A DNA stretch of 47,670 nucleotides, from NCBI RefSeq assembly GCF_947631555.1, contig NZ_CANRLT010000008.1, forward strand, positions 1 to 47,670, in the 5' to 3' direction. The notes beneath the pieces were generated by a model. That model worked only from the letters and a program-made list of their open reading frames with translations. It was not told where the DNA came from and ran no database searches. Position numbers and translations under genes: made by a program. The DNA comes from an uncultured Mailhella sp. Lineage in GTDB: Bacteria; Desulfobacterota; Desulfovibrionia; Desulfovibrionales; Desulfovibrionaceae. Shown piece by piece: positions 1-12,306 of the stretch. Within the stretch, counting starts at the first letter, position 1; each line of letters opens with the position of its first letter.

Positions 1-52
1 TTGTTTCATATTCCAGGATCGTCTCGGCTTCCCGAACTCATCCCTTGGAAAT

Positions 53-77
53 GACAAAAAAGTGTACTTTTTTGCCG
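53..77 (+). repeat. Left inverted repeat of a putative invertible segment
   Basis: This 25-bp arm matches the reverse complement of 271-295 at 24 of 25 positions. Its core is itself a dyad: AAAAAAGT (56-63), a central GT (64-65), then ACTTTTTT (66-73). Two symmetric half-sites around a non-palindromic dinucleotide is the architecture known for serine-recombinase crossover sites. A recombinase of that family is encoded at 303-917. The repeat is seen directly; its role as a recombination site is inferred. Confidence 0.8.
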
Positions 78-284
78 CAGGCAGAAAATGAATGCTTAGA
101 AAAAGTGACATGTGCGTTTTAATGAAGGTCGCATTTTAACTATCTGAAATAAAAAATTAATTTTTCAAAAAGCATTGACACGCGAATGTCAGTGCAAACA
201 AATTTGGAAATTCTCATTGTATTTTTTATGATTTTGATAGATTATAGTCGGAAGTCTTTTGGCTGGAACACGGCAAAAAAGTAC
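64..284. other. Putative invertible DNA segment (inverton)
   Basis: About 219 bp of AT-rich DNA lies between the two crossover dinucleotides (64-65 GT and 283-284 AC) and holds no convincing gene. It has promoter-like elements on both strands: a minus-strand TTGAAA-N18-GATAGT, a minus-strand TATAAT at 241-246, and a plus-strand TTGACA at 175-180. It also has a dyad, TGACA-N6-TGTCA, at 176-191. In the orientation read here the better minus-strand promoter points left across the 53-77 repeat, toward a possible ATG at position 9 of the minus strand and off the window. Inversion would point it into the 3' end of the recombinase gene. A phase-variation switch is inferred from this layout. Confidence 0.65.
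139..168 (-). promoter_or_regulatory. Candidate sigma-70 promoter inside the invertible segment
   Basis: On the minus strand, TTGAAA (168-163) is followed after 18 bp by GATAGT (144-139), which fits -35 and -10 elements at five and four of six consensus positions. It reads leftward out of the invertible segment. The surroundings are very AT-rich, so chance matches are likely and the call is tentative. Confidence 0.35.
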
Positions 285-295
285 ACTTTCTTGTC
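271..295 (-). repeat. Right inverted repeat of the putative invertible segment
   Basis: Partner of 53-77 in inverted orientation, with one mismatch in 25 bp (a C within the T run at 290). The core reads AAAAAAGT (275-282), central AC (283-284), ACTTTCTT (285-292). The central dinucleotide is GT in one copy and AC in the other, so recombination between them should invert rather than delete the DNA between. The arm ends 7 bp before the stop codon of the recombinase gene. Confidence 0.8.
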
Positions 296-302
296 GCTTC
301 CC

Positions 303-917
303 TCACTCGTCCCCAGAAGTTTCCGTTTCATACCGTTTCGCCCGATAGCGGAACGTCGATACTGGCATGGCACATCGCCGGGCGGCTTCAACGGCGCGGA
401 TTGTCCCTGAACACCATTCCCGGTATGCTTCCTCAAACGCTGCTGGCAGAGGTTCGGGCCTGCGTCCAAATTTCACTCCCCTCACCCGCGCCGCTGCAAT
501 GCCTTCCGCCTGCCGCCTGCGTATGTTTTCGCGTTCCTGCTGAGCAACGAATGAGAGCAGCTGAAGGACAATATCCCCGATCAACGTCCCGACAAGATCC
601 TTCACCCGGCGGGTATCGAGCAGCGGCATATCAAAGACGCTGATGTCTACCTGTTTTTCCCTGGTAATAATGCGCCATTGTTCCTGAATCTCCTTGTAAT
701 CGCGCCCGAGCCGGTCTATGCTTGTGATGCAAAGCTGATCGCCGGGACATAGTTTCTTCAGCAGCGCCCTGTACTGCGGACGGTTAAAGTCCTTGCCTGA
801 CTGCCTGTCCAGAAAAATGCAGCTTGCAGCAACGCCGTGTTCCGCCATGGCCACACGCTGGCGAGCCTCGTTCTGATCCATGCTGGACACTCGGATATAG
901 CCGTAAACTCCTGCCAC
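303..917 (-). CDS. Small serine recombinase (resolvase/invertase family), likely DNA invertase
   Basis: Encodes 204 aa. The N-terminal catalytic domain starts with YGYIRVSS, holding the nucleophilic serine, and has the SIDRLGRD motif about 60 residues later. A region rich in Arg and Glu (QQERENIRRRQAEG) forms the long helix, and the last 40 residues look like a helix-turn-helix. This is the usual size and order for Pin/Hin/Tn3-type recombinases. I chose the GTG at 917 because AGGAGG lies 8 bp upstream and homology starts right after it; the reading frame is open further upstream to 1028 without a better site. The gene ends beside the 271-295 repeat, so it probably inverts the 64-284 segment. 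Family assignment is firm; the target is inferred. Confidence 0.9.
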   Translation of the reverse strand: MAGVYGYIRVSSMDQNEARQRVAMAEHGVAASCIFLDRQSGKDFNRPQYRALLKKLCPGDQLCITSIDRLGRDYKEIQEQWRIITREKQVDISVFDMPLLDTRRVKDLVGTLIGDIVLQLLSFVAQQERENIRRRQAEGIAAARVRGVKFGRRPEPLPAAFEEAYREWCSGTIRAVEAARRCAMPVSTFRYRAKRYETETSGDE

Positions 918-1180
918 AGATAAATCCTCCTCGCTGAAGATGGACTGTCGGGCACGGGCAATGCTCAACCCGTGCCGGATATGATCGTGTACGGTGGACA
1001 GTACCACCTGAACGCAGAAGGACACCACCTGGCAACCTCACGCTTTTCTGATTTGTGCCATTTAGAAAAACTGTTCTTTACGAGCGTTGTTTGTCTTTGC
1101 CCGCGGGCCGGTTTTATTCTTATGAACTCTCACCGGCTTCCCTGCCCCGGGATTCAGCAGAACGTTATGTCCGTTAACAG
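918..1180. other. Non-coding stretch between recombinase and rpoC terminator
   Basis: I see no convincing gene here. The only clear structure is a perfect 8-bp hairpin, GGCACGGG (951-958) with CCCGTGCC (969-976), which would lie in the leader of the recombinase mRNA. It lacks a T run, so it is not an ordinary terminator. Confidence 0.5.
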
Positions 1181-1215
1181 AAAAGGCCCCCGTTCCACAA
1201 AGGAACAGGGGCCTT
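1181..1215 (-). terminator. Rho-independent terminator of rpoBC
   Basis: Just downstream of the rpoC stop, AAGGCCCC and GTTCC (1183-1196) pair with GGAAC and GGGGCCTT (1202-1215) around a 5-nt loop. On the minus strand the stem is followed by TTTTCTGTT. It separates rpoC from the recombinase gene. Confidence 0.9.
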
Positions 1216-1250
1216 GCTGCCTGAGAAGGGAGATTCCCTTCCCGTCTTCT

Positions 1251-5480
<4,230 letters not shown>

Positions 5481-5611
5481 CTATGTCTCCCTAGCAAGAG
5501 GGTTGGATTCGCTTTGCCTGTGCCGGCAGAACCGGCATCGATCGCAAGGGGAAACAGCCCCACCCGGCGAAACCCGGAATGGCTTCGGCGGGCATGGGCG
5601 CTTGTTTTTCC

Positions 5612-8600
5612 CTATTCCTCTATATTGTCCAGAACGGGATCATTCACAAAGAAACGCTGCCTGGCAGGCTTCCTGGATTCTTCCTGTTCCAGATTCACAT
5701 TGAGGCCGAGGGACATGAGTTCCTTGACCAGAACGTTGAAGGATTCTGGCAGACCGGCTTCAAGGAAGTTATCTCCCTTGACGATCTTTTCATACATCTT
5801 CACCCTGCCGGCCACGTCATCGGACTTCACTGTCAGGAATTCCTGCAGGAGATACGAAGCGCCGTAGCCTTCCAGAGCCCACACTTCCATTTCGCCAAGA
5901 CGCTGGCCGCCGAACTGGGCCTTGCCGCCCAGAGGCTGCTGGGTGACCAGAGAATAGGGGCCTGTGGAACGGGCGTGGATCTTTTCATCGACCAGATGAT
6001 GCAGTTTCAGGTAGTACATCACGCCGGTGGTCACACGGTTGGCGAAGGGTTCACCTGTGCGTCCGTCATAAAGCACCGTTTTGCCGTCACTCGGCAGGCC
6101 AGCACGCTCCAGCCACGCCCAGATCTGGTCTTCCTGCGCTCCGTCGAACACCGGCGTCTTGGTCACGATGCCCTTGCGCAGGTCGAGCACGGCCTTGCGC
6201 AGCGTCTCGTCATCCATGCTGTCCACAAGCTCGTCGATGCTCATGCCGTCGCTGTGGGCCACGGGCAGGTCGGCGGCAAAGATGTCCTTCACCTCGGAGC
6301 GGATGGCTTCCATAGCTGCGCCATGATCCACCATTTCAGCAAGCTGCCGCCCCAGCTCCTTGGCGGCCCAGCCCAGATGCGTTTCCATGATCTGGCCGAT
6401 GTTCATACGGGAAGGCACACCCAGGGGATTCAGCACCACGTCCACGGGGCGGCCATCCTTGAAGAAGGGCATGTCTTCTTCCGGCAGGATCATGGAAACC
6501 ACGCCCTTGTTGCCGTGACGCCCGGCCATCTTGTCGCCCACGGAAAGCTTGCGCTTGATGGCGATATGCACCTTGACCATCTTGATCACGCCCGGAGGCA
6601 GGTCGTCGCCCTCAGTGGCCTTCTCGCGCTTGGCATCGTAGAGCTTTTTAATCACTTCAAGCTGGCGGTCGTAAGCCCCGATCATGCTGACGACTTCCGC
6701 GTCCGTTTCCTTATTGCGCAGGACGCCTCCAAGCTGCTTGAGGGGCAGCTCCTGCATGACCTCCCAGGTAAGCGCGGAACCGGCGCTCGCCAGAACTTCA
6801 TCCTTGCGCCTGCCGGGGATATCCACAGCCAGAACCTGACCTTCCATGAGCGAACGCATACGCTCGCGGGTACGCTCTGTCAGTGCGCGCACATGGTCGG
6901 CTTCCCGGCGGTCGAGCTTCGCGATCTCGTAGGCTTCGATCTCGCGGGTGCGGTCGTCCTTCTCACCCGAACGACGGTTGAAGACCTTCACATCGATGAC
7001 CGTGCCTTCGATTCCCGGCGGCACCTTGAGGGAGGTGTTCTTCACATCCCTGGCCTTGTCGCCGAAGATGGCGCGCAGCAGCTTCTCTTCGGGAGTGAGC
7101 TGCGTCTCGCCCTTGGGGGTGATCTTGCCCACAAGAATATCGTCGGGCTTGACGGAAGCGCCGATGCGGATCACACCGCTGCCGTCCAGATCATGAAGCA
7201 TGTCATCGCCCACGTTGGGAATGTCGCGGGTGATTTCTTCCGGCCCGAGCTTGGTATCGCGGGCGGCCACTTCAAATTCCTCGATATGAATGGACGTGTA
7301 GATGTCGTCACGCACAGCGCGTTCGGAAATGAGCACGGCGTCTTCGTAGTTATAGCCGCACCAGGGCATAAAGGCCACCACAAGGTTCTTGCCAAGAGCC
7401 AGCTCACCCTTCTCGATGCCGGGTCCGTCGGCGAGGACGTCGCCCTTGTTCACGCGCTGACCGGGCAGACAAGTGGGTTTCTGACCGAAGCAGGAATTCT
7501 GGTTGGATTTGTGGAACTTCAGGAGATCGTAGCTGCGCACTCCGCCGCGGTCTTCCAGATACAGATCATCGTAGGCCACGATAATGCGTTCGGCGTCGGC
7601 GTAGCGAACCACGCCGCTGCCCTCGGCCAGAAGGCAGGCGCCGGAGTCGCGCGCCACGTCATATTCCATGCCAGTTCCCACCAGCGGACGTTCGGAGCGC
7701 AGGAGAGGCACGGCCTGACGCTGCATGTTCGAACCCATGAGGGCGCGGTTGGCGTCATCGTGTTCCAGGAAGGGAATGAGTGCAGCGGAGATGGAAACCA
7801 TCTGGCTCGGCGAAATGTCCTGAAGCGTAACGTCATCGCGGCTGGCCATGAGCACGTCGCCGTCGGTGGAACGAACTGTCATGTTCTCCTGAAGGAAACG
7901 GCCGTTCTCATCCACAGGCGCATCGGCCTGTGCGATAATCTGGCCTTTTTCGCGGGAGGCATCGAGATGCACGATCTCGTCGGTCTTGCAGCCGCCGCGC
8001 ACCACGCGGTACGGCGTCTCGATGAAGCCGTACTCGTTCACCTTGGCGTAGGTGGTCAGAGAGACGATGAGGCCGATGTTCGGACCTTCGGGAGTCTCGA
8101 TGGGGCAGATACGGCCATAGTGGGAGGTGTGGACGTCGCGGACTTCAAAGCCCGCACGCTCGCGGGTCAACCCACCAGGCCCCAGAGCGGACAGACGGCG
8201 CTTGTGGGTCACTTCCGAAAGGGAGTTGGTCTGGTCCATGAACTGGGAGAGCTGGGACGTGCCGAAAAATTCCTTGAGTACTGCGGCCACCGGCTTGGGA
8301 TTGATGAGGTCGTGCGGCATCAGGGAGGCCACTTCCTGAATGCTCATGCGTTCCTTGATGGCGCGCTCCATGCGCACAAGACCGATGCGGTACTGGTTTT
8401 CCACCAATTCGCCCACGAGACGCACACGGCGGTTGCCCAGATGGTCGATGTCGTCCGGCGCACCATTGGTGTCCTTGAGTTCCACCAGCACCTTGATGGC
8501 GGTGATGATGTCCTCATCCGTAAGCGTAAAGACGTTCTTGTCCGTGTGCAGGCCAAGGCGGAGGTTCAGCTTGTAGCGCCCCACCGCGGAAAGATCGTAG

Positions 8601-9793
8601 TAGTCCGCATTGCGGAACAGGTTGTCAAAGTAGCCGGCCGCGATCTCCGGCGTGGGCGGAGAGCTGGGGCGCAGACGGCGGTAGATTTCTTCCTGCGCCT
8701 TTTCCTTGTTTGCTGCCTTGTCGAGGGCAAGAGTGTCGAGAATGGAGGAGGAAGTCCCCGCCCCGCGGGTGTGCAGCAGCTTGATGCTTTTCACACCAGA
8801 CTCTTGCAGTTCTCCAAAAAGACTGGGCGTCACTTCCGCTGTGGATTCGGCCAGAATCTCGCCAGTGGCGGCGTTGACCACGTCTTCGGCTAAGGCAAGG
8901 CCCAGAATCGAGTCTGGATCCACTTCGATGTATTCGATGCCGGCATCGGAAATCTTCTTCCAGTCGCGCTTGTTCAGCTTCCTGCCGGACTTCACCACCA
9001 CGTTGCCTTCTGCATCGGCGATATCGGCAAAGGTCACGCGGTCCTTGTCGCCGGAGAACAGCTCAGCGTCAGCACGCATGAACAGACGCCCGCCATCGAG
9101 ACGATACTCTTCCTTCTTGTAGAAGGTCTCAAGAATCTGCTCCTTAGTCATCCCCATGGCCTTGAGCAGTATGGTCACAGGCATCTTGCGGCGGCGGTCG
9201 ATGCGGACGTACAGGATATCTCTGTGATCGAAGTCAAAATCGAGCCACGAGCCGCGCATGGGAATGACCCGGCAGGAGTACAGCACCTTGCGGGAGGTGT
9301 GCGTCTTGCCGCCGTCATGCTCGAAAATAATGCCTGGAGAGCGCTGGAGCTGATTCACGATGACGCGTTCCGTACCGTTCACGATGAACGTGCCCTTCTC
9401 AGTCATCAAGGGAAGGGTTCCAAAATAGATATCCTGTTCCTTGCTGTCGCGATGGGTGCGGCTGCCGGAGGCTTCGTCCACATCGTAGATATCAAGACGA
9501 ACCTTGATGCGCACAGGAGCTTCGTATGTCAGCCCCTTGGAGATGCACTCCGCCTGGTCGTACTTGGGTTCGCTGATTTCGTAGCCCAGATATTCCAGAC
9601 TGGCGGTACGGTTAAAATCTTCAATGGGGAACACGGAACGAAAGACTCCTTCGAGTCCTACGCTGGGATCGCGTTCCGATTCCTTGCGGCCTTCCTGAAG
9701 AAAGACACTGTAGGAATCTACCTGAAGATTCAAAAGGTGCGGAATGGGAATGGAGACTTTAATTTTGCCAAATTGCTTCGTGAGCTGACCCAT
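5612..9793 (-). CDS. rpoB: DNA-directed RNA polymerase subunit beta
   Basis: A 1393-aa protein matching the beta subunit along its whole length, from [18 protein letters not shown] to a short C-terminal tail. The rifampicin-pocket region ([21 protein letters not shown]) and the conserved HGNKGVVS segment that contacts the active centre are clear. GAGG lies 10 bp before the ATG. The gene is cotranscribed with rpoC. In most bacteria rplJ-rplL lie directly upstream; here they do not, and the next genes upstream on this strand are pdxS-pdxT, more than 800 bp away beyond a hairpin terminator and a repeat. rpoB therefore probably has its own promoter. Confidence 0.99.
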   Translation of the reverse strand: MGQLTKQFGKIKVSIPIPHLLNLQVDSYSVFLQEGRKESERDPSVGLEGVFRSVFPIEDFNRTASLEYLGYEISEPKYDQAECISKGLTYEAPVRIKVRLDIYDVDEASGSRTHRDSKEQDIYFGTLPLMTEKGTFIVNGTERVIVNQLQRSPGIIFEHDGGKTHTSRKVLYSCRVIPMRGSWLDFDFDHRDILYVRIDRRRKMPVTILLKAMGMTKEQILETFYKKEEYRLDGGRLFMRADAELFSGDKDRVTFADIADAEGNVVVKSGRKLNKRDWKKISDAGIEYIEVDPDSILGLALAEDVVNAATGEILAESTAEVTPSLFGELQESGVKSIKLLHTRGAGTSSSILDTLALDKAANKEKAQEEIYRRLRPSSPPTPEIAAGYFDNLFRNADYYDLSAVGRYKLNLRLGLHTDKNVFTLTDEDIITAIKVLVELKDTNGAPDDIDHLGNRRVRLVGELVENQYRIGLVRMERAIKERMSIQEVASLMPHDLINPKPVAAVLKEFFGTSQLSQFMDQTNSLSEVTHKRRLSALGPGGLTRERAGFEVRDVHTSHYGRICPIETPEGPNIGLIVSLTTYAKVNEYGFIETPYRVVRGGCKTDEIVHLDASREKGQIIAQADAPVDENGRFLQENMTVRSTDGDVLMASRDDVTLQDISPSQMVSISAALIPFLEHDDANRALMGSNMQRQAVPLLRSERPLVGTGMEYDVARDSGACLLAEGSGVVRYADAERIIVAYDDLYLEDRGGVRSYDLLKFHKSNQNSCFGQKPTCLPGQRVNKGDVLADGPGIEKGELALGKNLVVAFMPWCGYNYEDAVLISERAVRDDIYTSIHIEEFEVAARDTKLGPEEITRDIPNVGDDMLHDLDGSGVIRIGASVKPDDILVGKITPKGETQLTPEEKLLRAIFGDKARDVKNTSLKVPPGIEGTVIDVKVFNRRSGEKDDRTREIEAYEIAKLDRREADHVRALTERTRERMRSLMEGQVLAVDIPGRRKDEVLASAGSALTWEVMQELPLKQLGGVLRNKETDAEVVSMIGAYDRQLEVIKKLYDAKREKATEGDDLPPGVIKMVKVHIAIKRKLSVGDKMAGRHGNKGVVSMILPEEDMPFFKDGRPVDVVLNPLGVPSRMNIGQIMETHLGWAAKELGRQLAEMVDHGAAMEAIRSEVKDIFAADLPVAHSDGMSIDELVDSMDDETLRKAVLDLRKGIVTKTPVFDGAQEDQIWAWLERAGLPSDGKTVLYDGRTGEPFANRVTTGVMYYLKLHHLVDEKIHARSTGPYSLVTQQPLGGKAQFGGQRLGEMEVWALEGYGASYLLQEFLTVKSDDVAGRVKMYEKIVKGDNFLEAGLPESFNVLVKELMSLGLNVNLEQEESRKPARQRFFVNDPVLDNIEE

Positions 9794-9885
9794 TACTCTA
9801 CTACCTCAAGAATGGCGTTGTCCGGCCCTGCACCGGAAAATTAACAAAAAATATGCGCATCGCGGCGCCTGTTGTACAGGCACAG

Positions 9886-9936
9886 AAAAGCAGACAACAA
9901 CCCCCTTGTCTCCGTACCGGAAAGGGCGTTGTCTGC
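9886..9936 (-). terminator. Terminator-like hairpin in the rpoB leader (possible attenuator)
   Basis: On the minus strand, GCAGACAAC (9936-9928) pairs perfectly with GTTGTCTGC (9898-9890). Further pairing (CCCTT/AAGGG and TCCG/CGGA) fills the inside, and TTTTCTGT follows directly. This has the shape of an intrinsic terminator but lies about 95 nt before the rpoB start codon. It could attenuate rpoBC transcription or end readthrough from upstream. The hairpin is seen; the role is inferred. Confidence 0.5.
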
Positions 9937-10020
9937 AACTGGTGGCATCTGTTGTTATCAGAAATCTCTCATGCTGTGATGCCCGCGTATCCGTCCACCG
10001 AAAACCCTGACGAGTTCGAT

Positions 10021-10049
10021 ACTCTAACCCCTTCCTGGAAAATTTGCAA
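10021..10049 (-). promoter_or_regulatory. Candidate rpoBC promoter
   Basis: Minus-strand TTGCAA (10049-10044), a 17-bp spacer and TAGAGT (10026-10021) give a plausible sigma-70 promoter about 220 nt upstream of rpoB. The AT-rich DNA at 10050-10130 behind it could serve as an UP-like region. It matters because no ribosomal-protein operon is upstream to supply a promoter. Confidence 0.4.
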
Positions 10050-10216
10050 GCGTTTTGTGACACATTTTAGAATATATCAGGATACATCATTTTTTTAAAA
10101 AAAACAATATTTCTTTTCAAGCAGCGGCAAAAAAACGGAGAATGCCTCTCCGGCAGTACTCCGCCGAAAAAAGGAACGAAGACCATACTGTTCCCCGGCC
10201 AAAGACGAAGGCGGGA

Positions 10217-10371
10217 GAGCAATAATGTAGCAAAGCCCTTCAGGGCTTTGCGTCCTGCGCTTGGGAGGGGTTTGCATCCCCTCCCAAGCTACCGCCCCAA
10301 AGATACCCCGCCCTTCAGGGCGGGGTGGGGCTATATCGGCCTAAAGGCCGAGGTCTCAAACCATAAAGGAA
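10217..10371 (+). repeat. Multi-hairpin dispersed repeat, copy 1 (longest)
   Basis: Four hairpins follow one another: GCAAAGCCCT/AGGGCTTTGC at about 10231-10252, CTTGGGAGGGG/CCCCTCCCAAG at about 10260-10287, CCCCGCCCT/AGGGCGGGG at about 10306-10325, and CGGCCT/AGGCCG at 10337-10350. AGGTCTCAAACCATAAAGGAA ends the unit. Shorter relatives lie at 23193-23227 and 47597-47670 in the same orientation. Subterminal hairpins followed by a TCAA-type end recall IS200/IS605 right ends, but no tnpA or tnpB is present. A decayed element or MITE-like derivative is the leading guess. Confidence 0.75.
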
Positions 10372-10595
10372 GTAAGATGAGAACACATCCGGCGCGGTGC
10401 CAGGAAAATCTGGTCATGGCAGGAAGGGAAGACTGTCAGCGTATCCCCAGGACAAGGTGTTTGCCGTGGTGCCGGGCCGCAGTTCCTGAAATTTTGCCTG
10501 CTTCGGATGACGGAACATTTGAACCGTTGTCAGTGCCGCGTATGGGGTTCCTTTTACCGGTGGCACCGTTCCTCTCTTAAAGATTGCCCTTGCAA
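10372..10595. other. Non-coding stretch after repeat copy 1
   Basis: No recognisable gene. A 67-codon reading frame from the ATG at 10378 follows a good Shine-Dalgarno-like AAAGGAAG. That motif belongs to the repeat itself and the predicted peptide resembles nothing I know, so I do not call it a gene. Confidence 0.4.
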
Positions 10596-10622
10596 GGGGC
10601 GCGAACCGTCAATCCGCGCCCC
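10596..10622 (-). terminator. Probable hairpin terminator of pdxST
   Basis: Eight bp downstream of the pdxT stop, CGCGCCCC (10615-10622) pairs with GGGGCGCG (10596-10603) around an 11-nt loop. The following T run is weak (CAATCTTT about 12 nt on), so termination may be partial. Confidence 0.5.
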
Positions 10623-10629
10623 CAGCAGT

Positions 10630-11262
10630 TCAGCGCCGGTTACGGCAGATATCGAGAAAAGCCTGATGGAAGCGGAGATCGGGCGTAAGCTCTGGATGGA
10701 AGGATGACGCCAGAAGGTGCCCCTGCCGGACAGCCACGGGGAAGGCAGTTTCCTCCCGCTCCACTTCGGCGAGTATCTCCACATCCGGCCCCGTGTGCAC
10801 GATAAGCGGTGCACGGATGAACACGGCCCGCAGATCCTGGGCGATGTCCGTCACGTTCAGAAAAGTCTCAAAGCTGTCCACCTGACGGCCAAAGGCATTC
10901 CGGCGTACCCGTGCATCCAGGAGACCGAGGCGTGGCTGTTCCACAAGTTTTCCATCCGCCCCTTCGATCTCACGGCAGAGCAGGATGAGTCCGGCGCAGC
11001 TCCCATACAGGGGCATACCCGCCCTGCCGCAGGCGGCAAGCGCGTCCAGCAGCCCCTCGGCCCTGAGCAGTACGCCCATGGCCGTACTCTCGCCGCCGGG
11101 AAGGACAATACCGTCGAAGCACTGCAGTCCTTTAAAAACGTCGTCCCCAAAGTCCAGAGGGCGGCGCAGCTCCTCCACCTCCGCTCCGCAGCGCTCCAGT
11201 GCACGCCTGTGTTCGCGGAATGCCCCTTGCACCGCCAGCACACCGATCCGCAGGCGACTCAC
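10630..11262 (-). CDS. pdxT: Pyridoxal 5'-phosphate synthase glutaminase subunit
   Basis: A 210-aa class I glutamine amidotransferase. It hydrolyses glutamine and passes ammonia to PdxS. Catalytic Cys89 lies in GSCAGLILL, and His189/Glu191 in FHPEL complete the triad; the PGGEST loop at about 55-60 is the family oxyanion region. The start overlaps the pdxS stop by 4 bp (ATGA), typical of translational coupling in this complex. It is slightly longer than the ~196 aa of the B. subtilis enzyme. The chemistry is known from the family. Confidence 0.97.
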   Translation of the reverse strand: MSRLRIGVLAVQGAFREHRRALERCGAEVEELRRPLDFGDDVFKGLQCFDGIVLPGGESTAMGVLLRAEGLLDALAACGRAGMPLYGSCAGLILLCREIEGADGKLVEQPRLGLLDARVRRNAFGRQVDSFETFLNVTDIAQDLRAVFIRAPLIVHTGPDVEILAEVEREETAFPVAVRQGHLLASSFHPELTPDLRFHQAFLDICRNRR

Positions 11263-12140
11263 CAGCCGCGCTCCTGCATACGCTGTTCAGGAGCGATGGA
11301 CGCGATCTCAAGACCGGGCATGGCCTCGCCAAGTCCTTCAGAAACCTGAGCCAGGATCTCGGGATCGGCGTAGTTCGTGGTGGCGGCGACGATGGCCTTG
11401 GCAAAACGTGCGGGGTCGGAGGATTTGAAGATGCCGGAGCCGACAAAAACGCCGTCGCATCCCAGCTGCATCACGAGAGCGGCATCGGCAGGCGTGGAAA
11501 TGCCGCCCGCAGCAAAGTTCACCACGGGGAGTCTGCCGGAGCGATGCACCTCAAGGGCCAGCTCCAGAGGCGCACCCAGTTCTTTGGCATAGCCAGGAAC
11601 TTCTTCCTCCCGCAGAGAACAAAGCTGACGCAGCTGTCCCATCACCTCGCGGACGTGCCGAACGGCTTCGACGACGTTTCCGGTGCCGGGTTCCCCCTTG
11701 GTGCGGATCATGGCCGCGCCTTCGCCTATACGCCGCAGGGCTTCCCCCAGATTGCGGGCGCCGCAGACAAAGGGCACACGAAAGTCGTGCTTGTCCAGAT
11801 GAAAGCGGCTGTCCGCAGGCGTGAGCACTTCGCTCTCGTCGATGTAGTCCACGCCCAGATGTTCAAGAATGCGTGCCTCGGCGATGTGTCCAATACGAAC
11901 CTTGGCCATGACGGGGATACTCACCGCGGCCATGATGCGCTTCACCACCGCGGGATCGGCCATACGCGCCACGCCTCCGGCTCTGCGGATGTCAGCGGGA
12001 ACGCGCTCCAGCGCCATAACGGCGCACGCCCCAGCTTCCTGGGCAATGACGGCCTGCTCCGGAGTGGTCACGTCCATAATGACGCCGCCCTTGAGCATTT
12101 CGGCTAAACCGCTTTTCACTCGAAACGTGCTTTTTTCCAT
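11259..12140 (-). CDS. pdxS: Pyridoxal 5'-phosphate synthase lyase subunit
   Basis: A 293-aa TIM-barrel protein that condenses ribose 5-phosphate, glyceraldehyde 3-phosphate and PdxT-derived ammonia into PLP (the DXP-independent route). Lys80 in [10 protein letters not shown] is the expected Schiff-base lysine, and the phosphate-binding [12 protein letters not shown] segment lies near residue 233. The start MEKSTFRVK is set by AGGAGG 6 bp upstream; the frame is open for 48 more codons but those run into the regulatory region. It lies first in pdxS-pdxT and divergent from a MocR-family regulator. Confidence 0.98.
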   Translation of the reverse strand: MEKSTFRVKSGLAEMLKGGVIMDVTTPEQAVIAQEAGACAVMALERVPADIRRAGGVARMADPAVVKRIMAAVSIPVMAKVRIGHIAEARILEHLGVDYIDESEVLTPADSRFHLDKHDFRVPFVCGARNLGEALRRIGEGAAMIRTKGEPGTGNVVEAVRHVREVMGQLRQLCSLREEEVPGYAKELGAPLELALEVHRSGRLPVVNFAAGGISTPADAALVMQLGCDGVFVGSGIFKSSDPARFAKAIVAATTNYADPEILAQVSEGLGEAMPGLEIASIAPEQRMQERGW

Positions 12141-12265
12141 ACTTCCTCCTTGTCGCTGCGGATGCGGAAACGGTGCTCCCGTGCACACCTGCGGCGGGAA
12201 TCTGCCGCTCACATCTTTCCTATAGAAAGACCTCTTGAAGAAATCCAGAAAATAGAGCAATCTAG

Positions 12266-12283
12266 TGACAATAAAGATTGTCA
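12266..12283. promoter_or_regulatory. Perfect dyad between pdxS and pdxR, candidate operator
   Basis: TGACAAT-AAAG-ATTGTCA is a perfect 7-bp inverted repeat in the divergent region. It lies 23 bp before the regulator start and about 125 bp before pdxS, suiting autoregulation of the regulator and activation of pdxST. Binding is inferred. Confidence 0.5.
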
Positions 12284-12306
12284 TGAAGACATTGAAAAAG
12301 GACAGG

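Noticed and set aside
5579..8893. A plus-strand open frame of more than 1100 codons opposite rpoB, with similar long frames opposite rpoC, secA, the RND genes and the permease.
   Set aside because: They lie antisense to intact, clearly recognisable genes, and their translations are rich in His, Gly and Arg with no domain. They arise from high GC and codon bias.
10217..10371. Possible CRISPR array, because of repeated GCCCTTCAGGGC motifs.
   Set aside because: Only two copies occur, both are hairpin arms, there is no regular spacer spacing, and no cas gene is nearby.
10378..10580. A 67-codon frame with AAAGGAAG before its ATG.
   Set aside because: The ribosome-like motif is part of the repeat tail and also occurs at 23221 without a gene after it. 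The peptide has no recognisable features.
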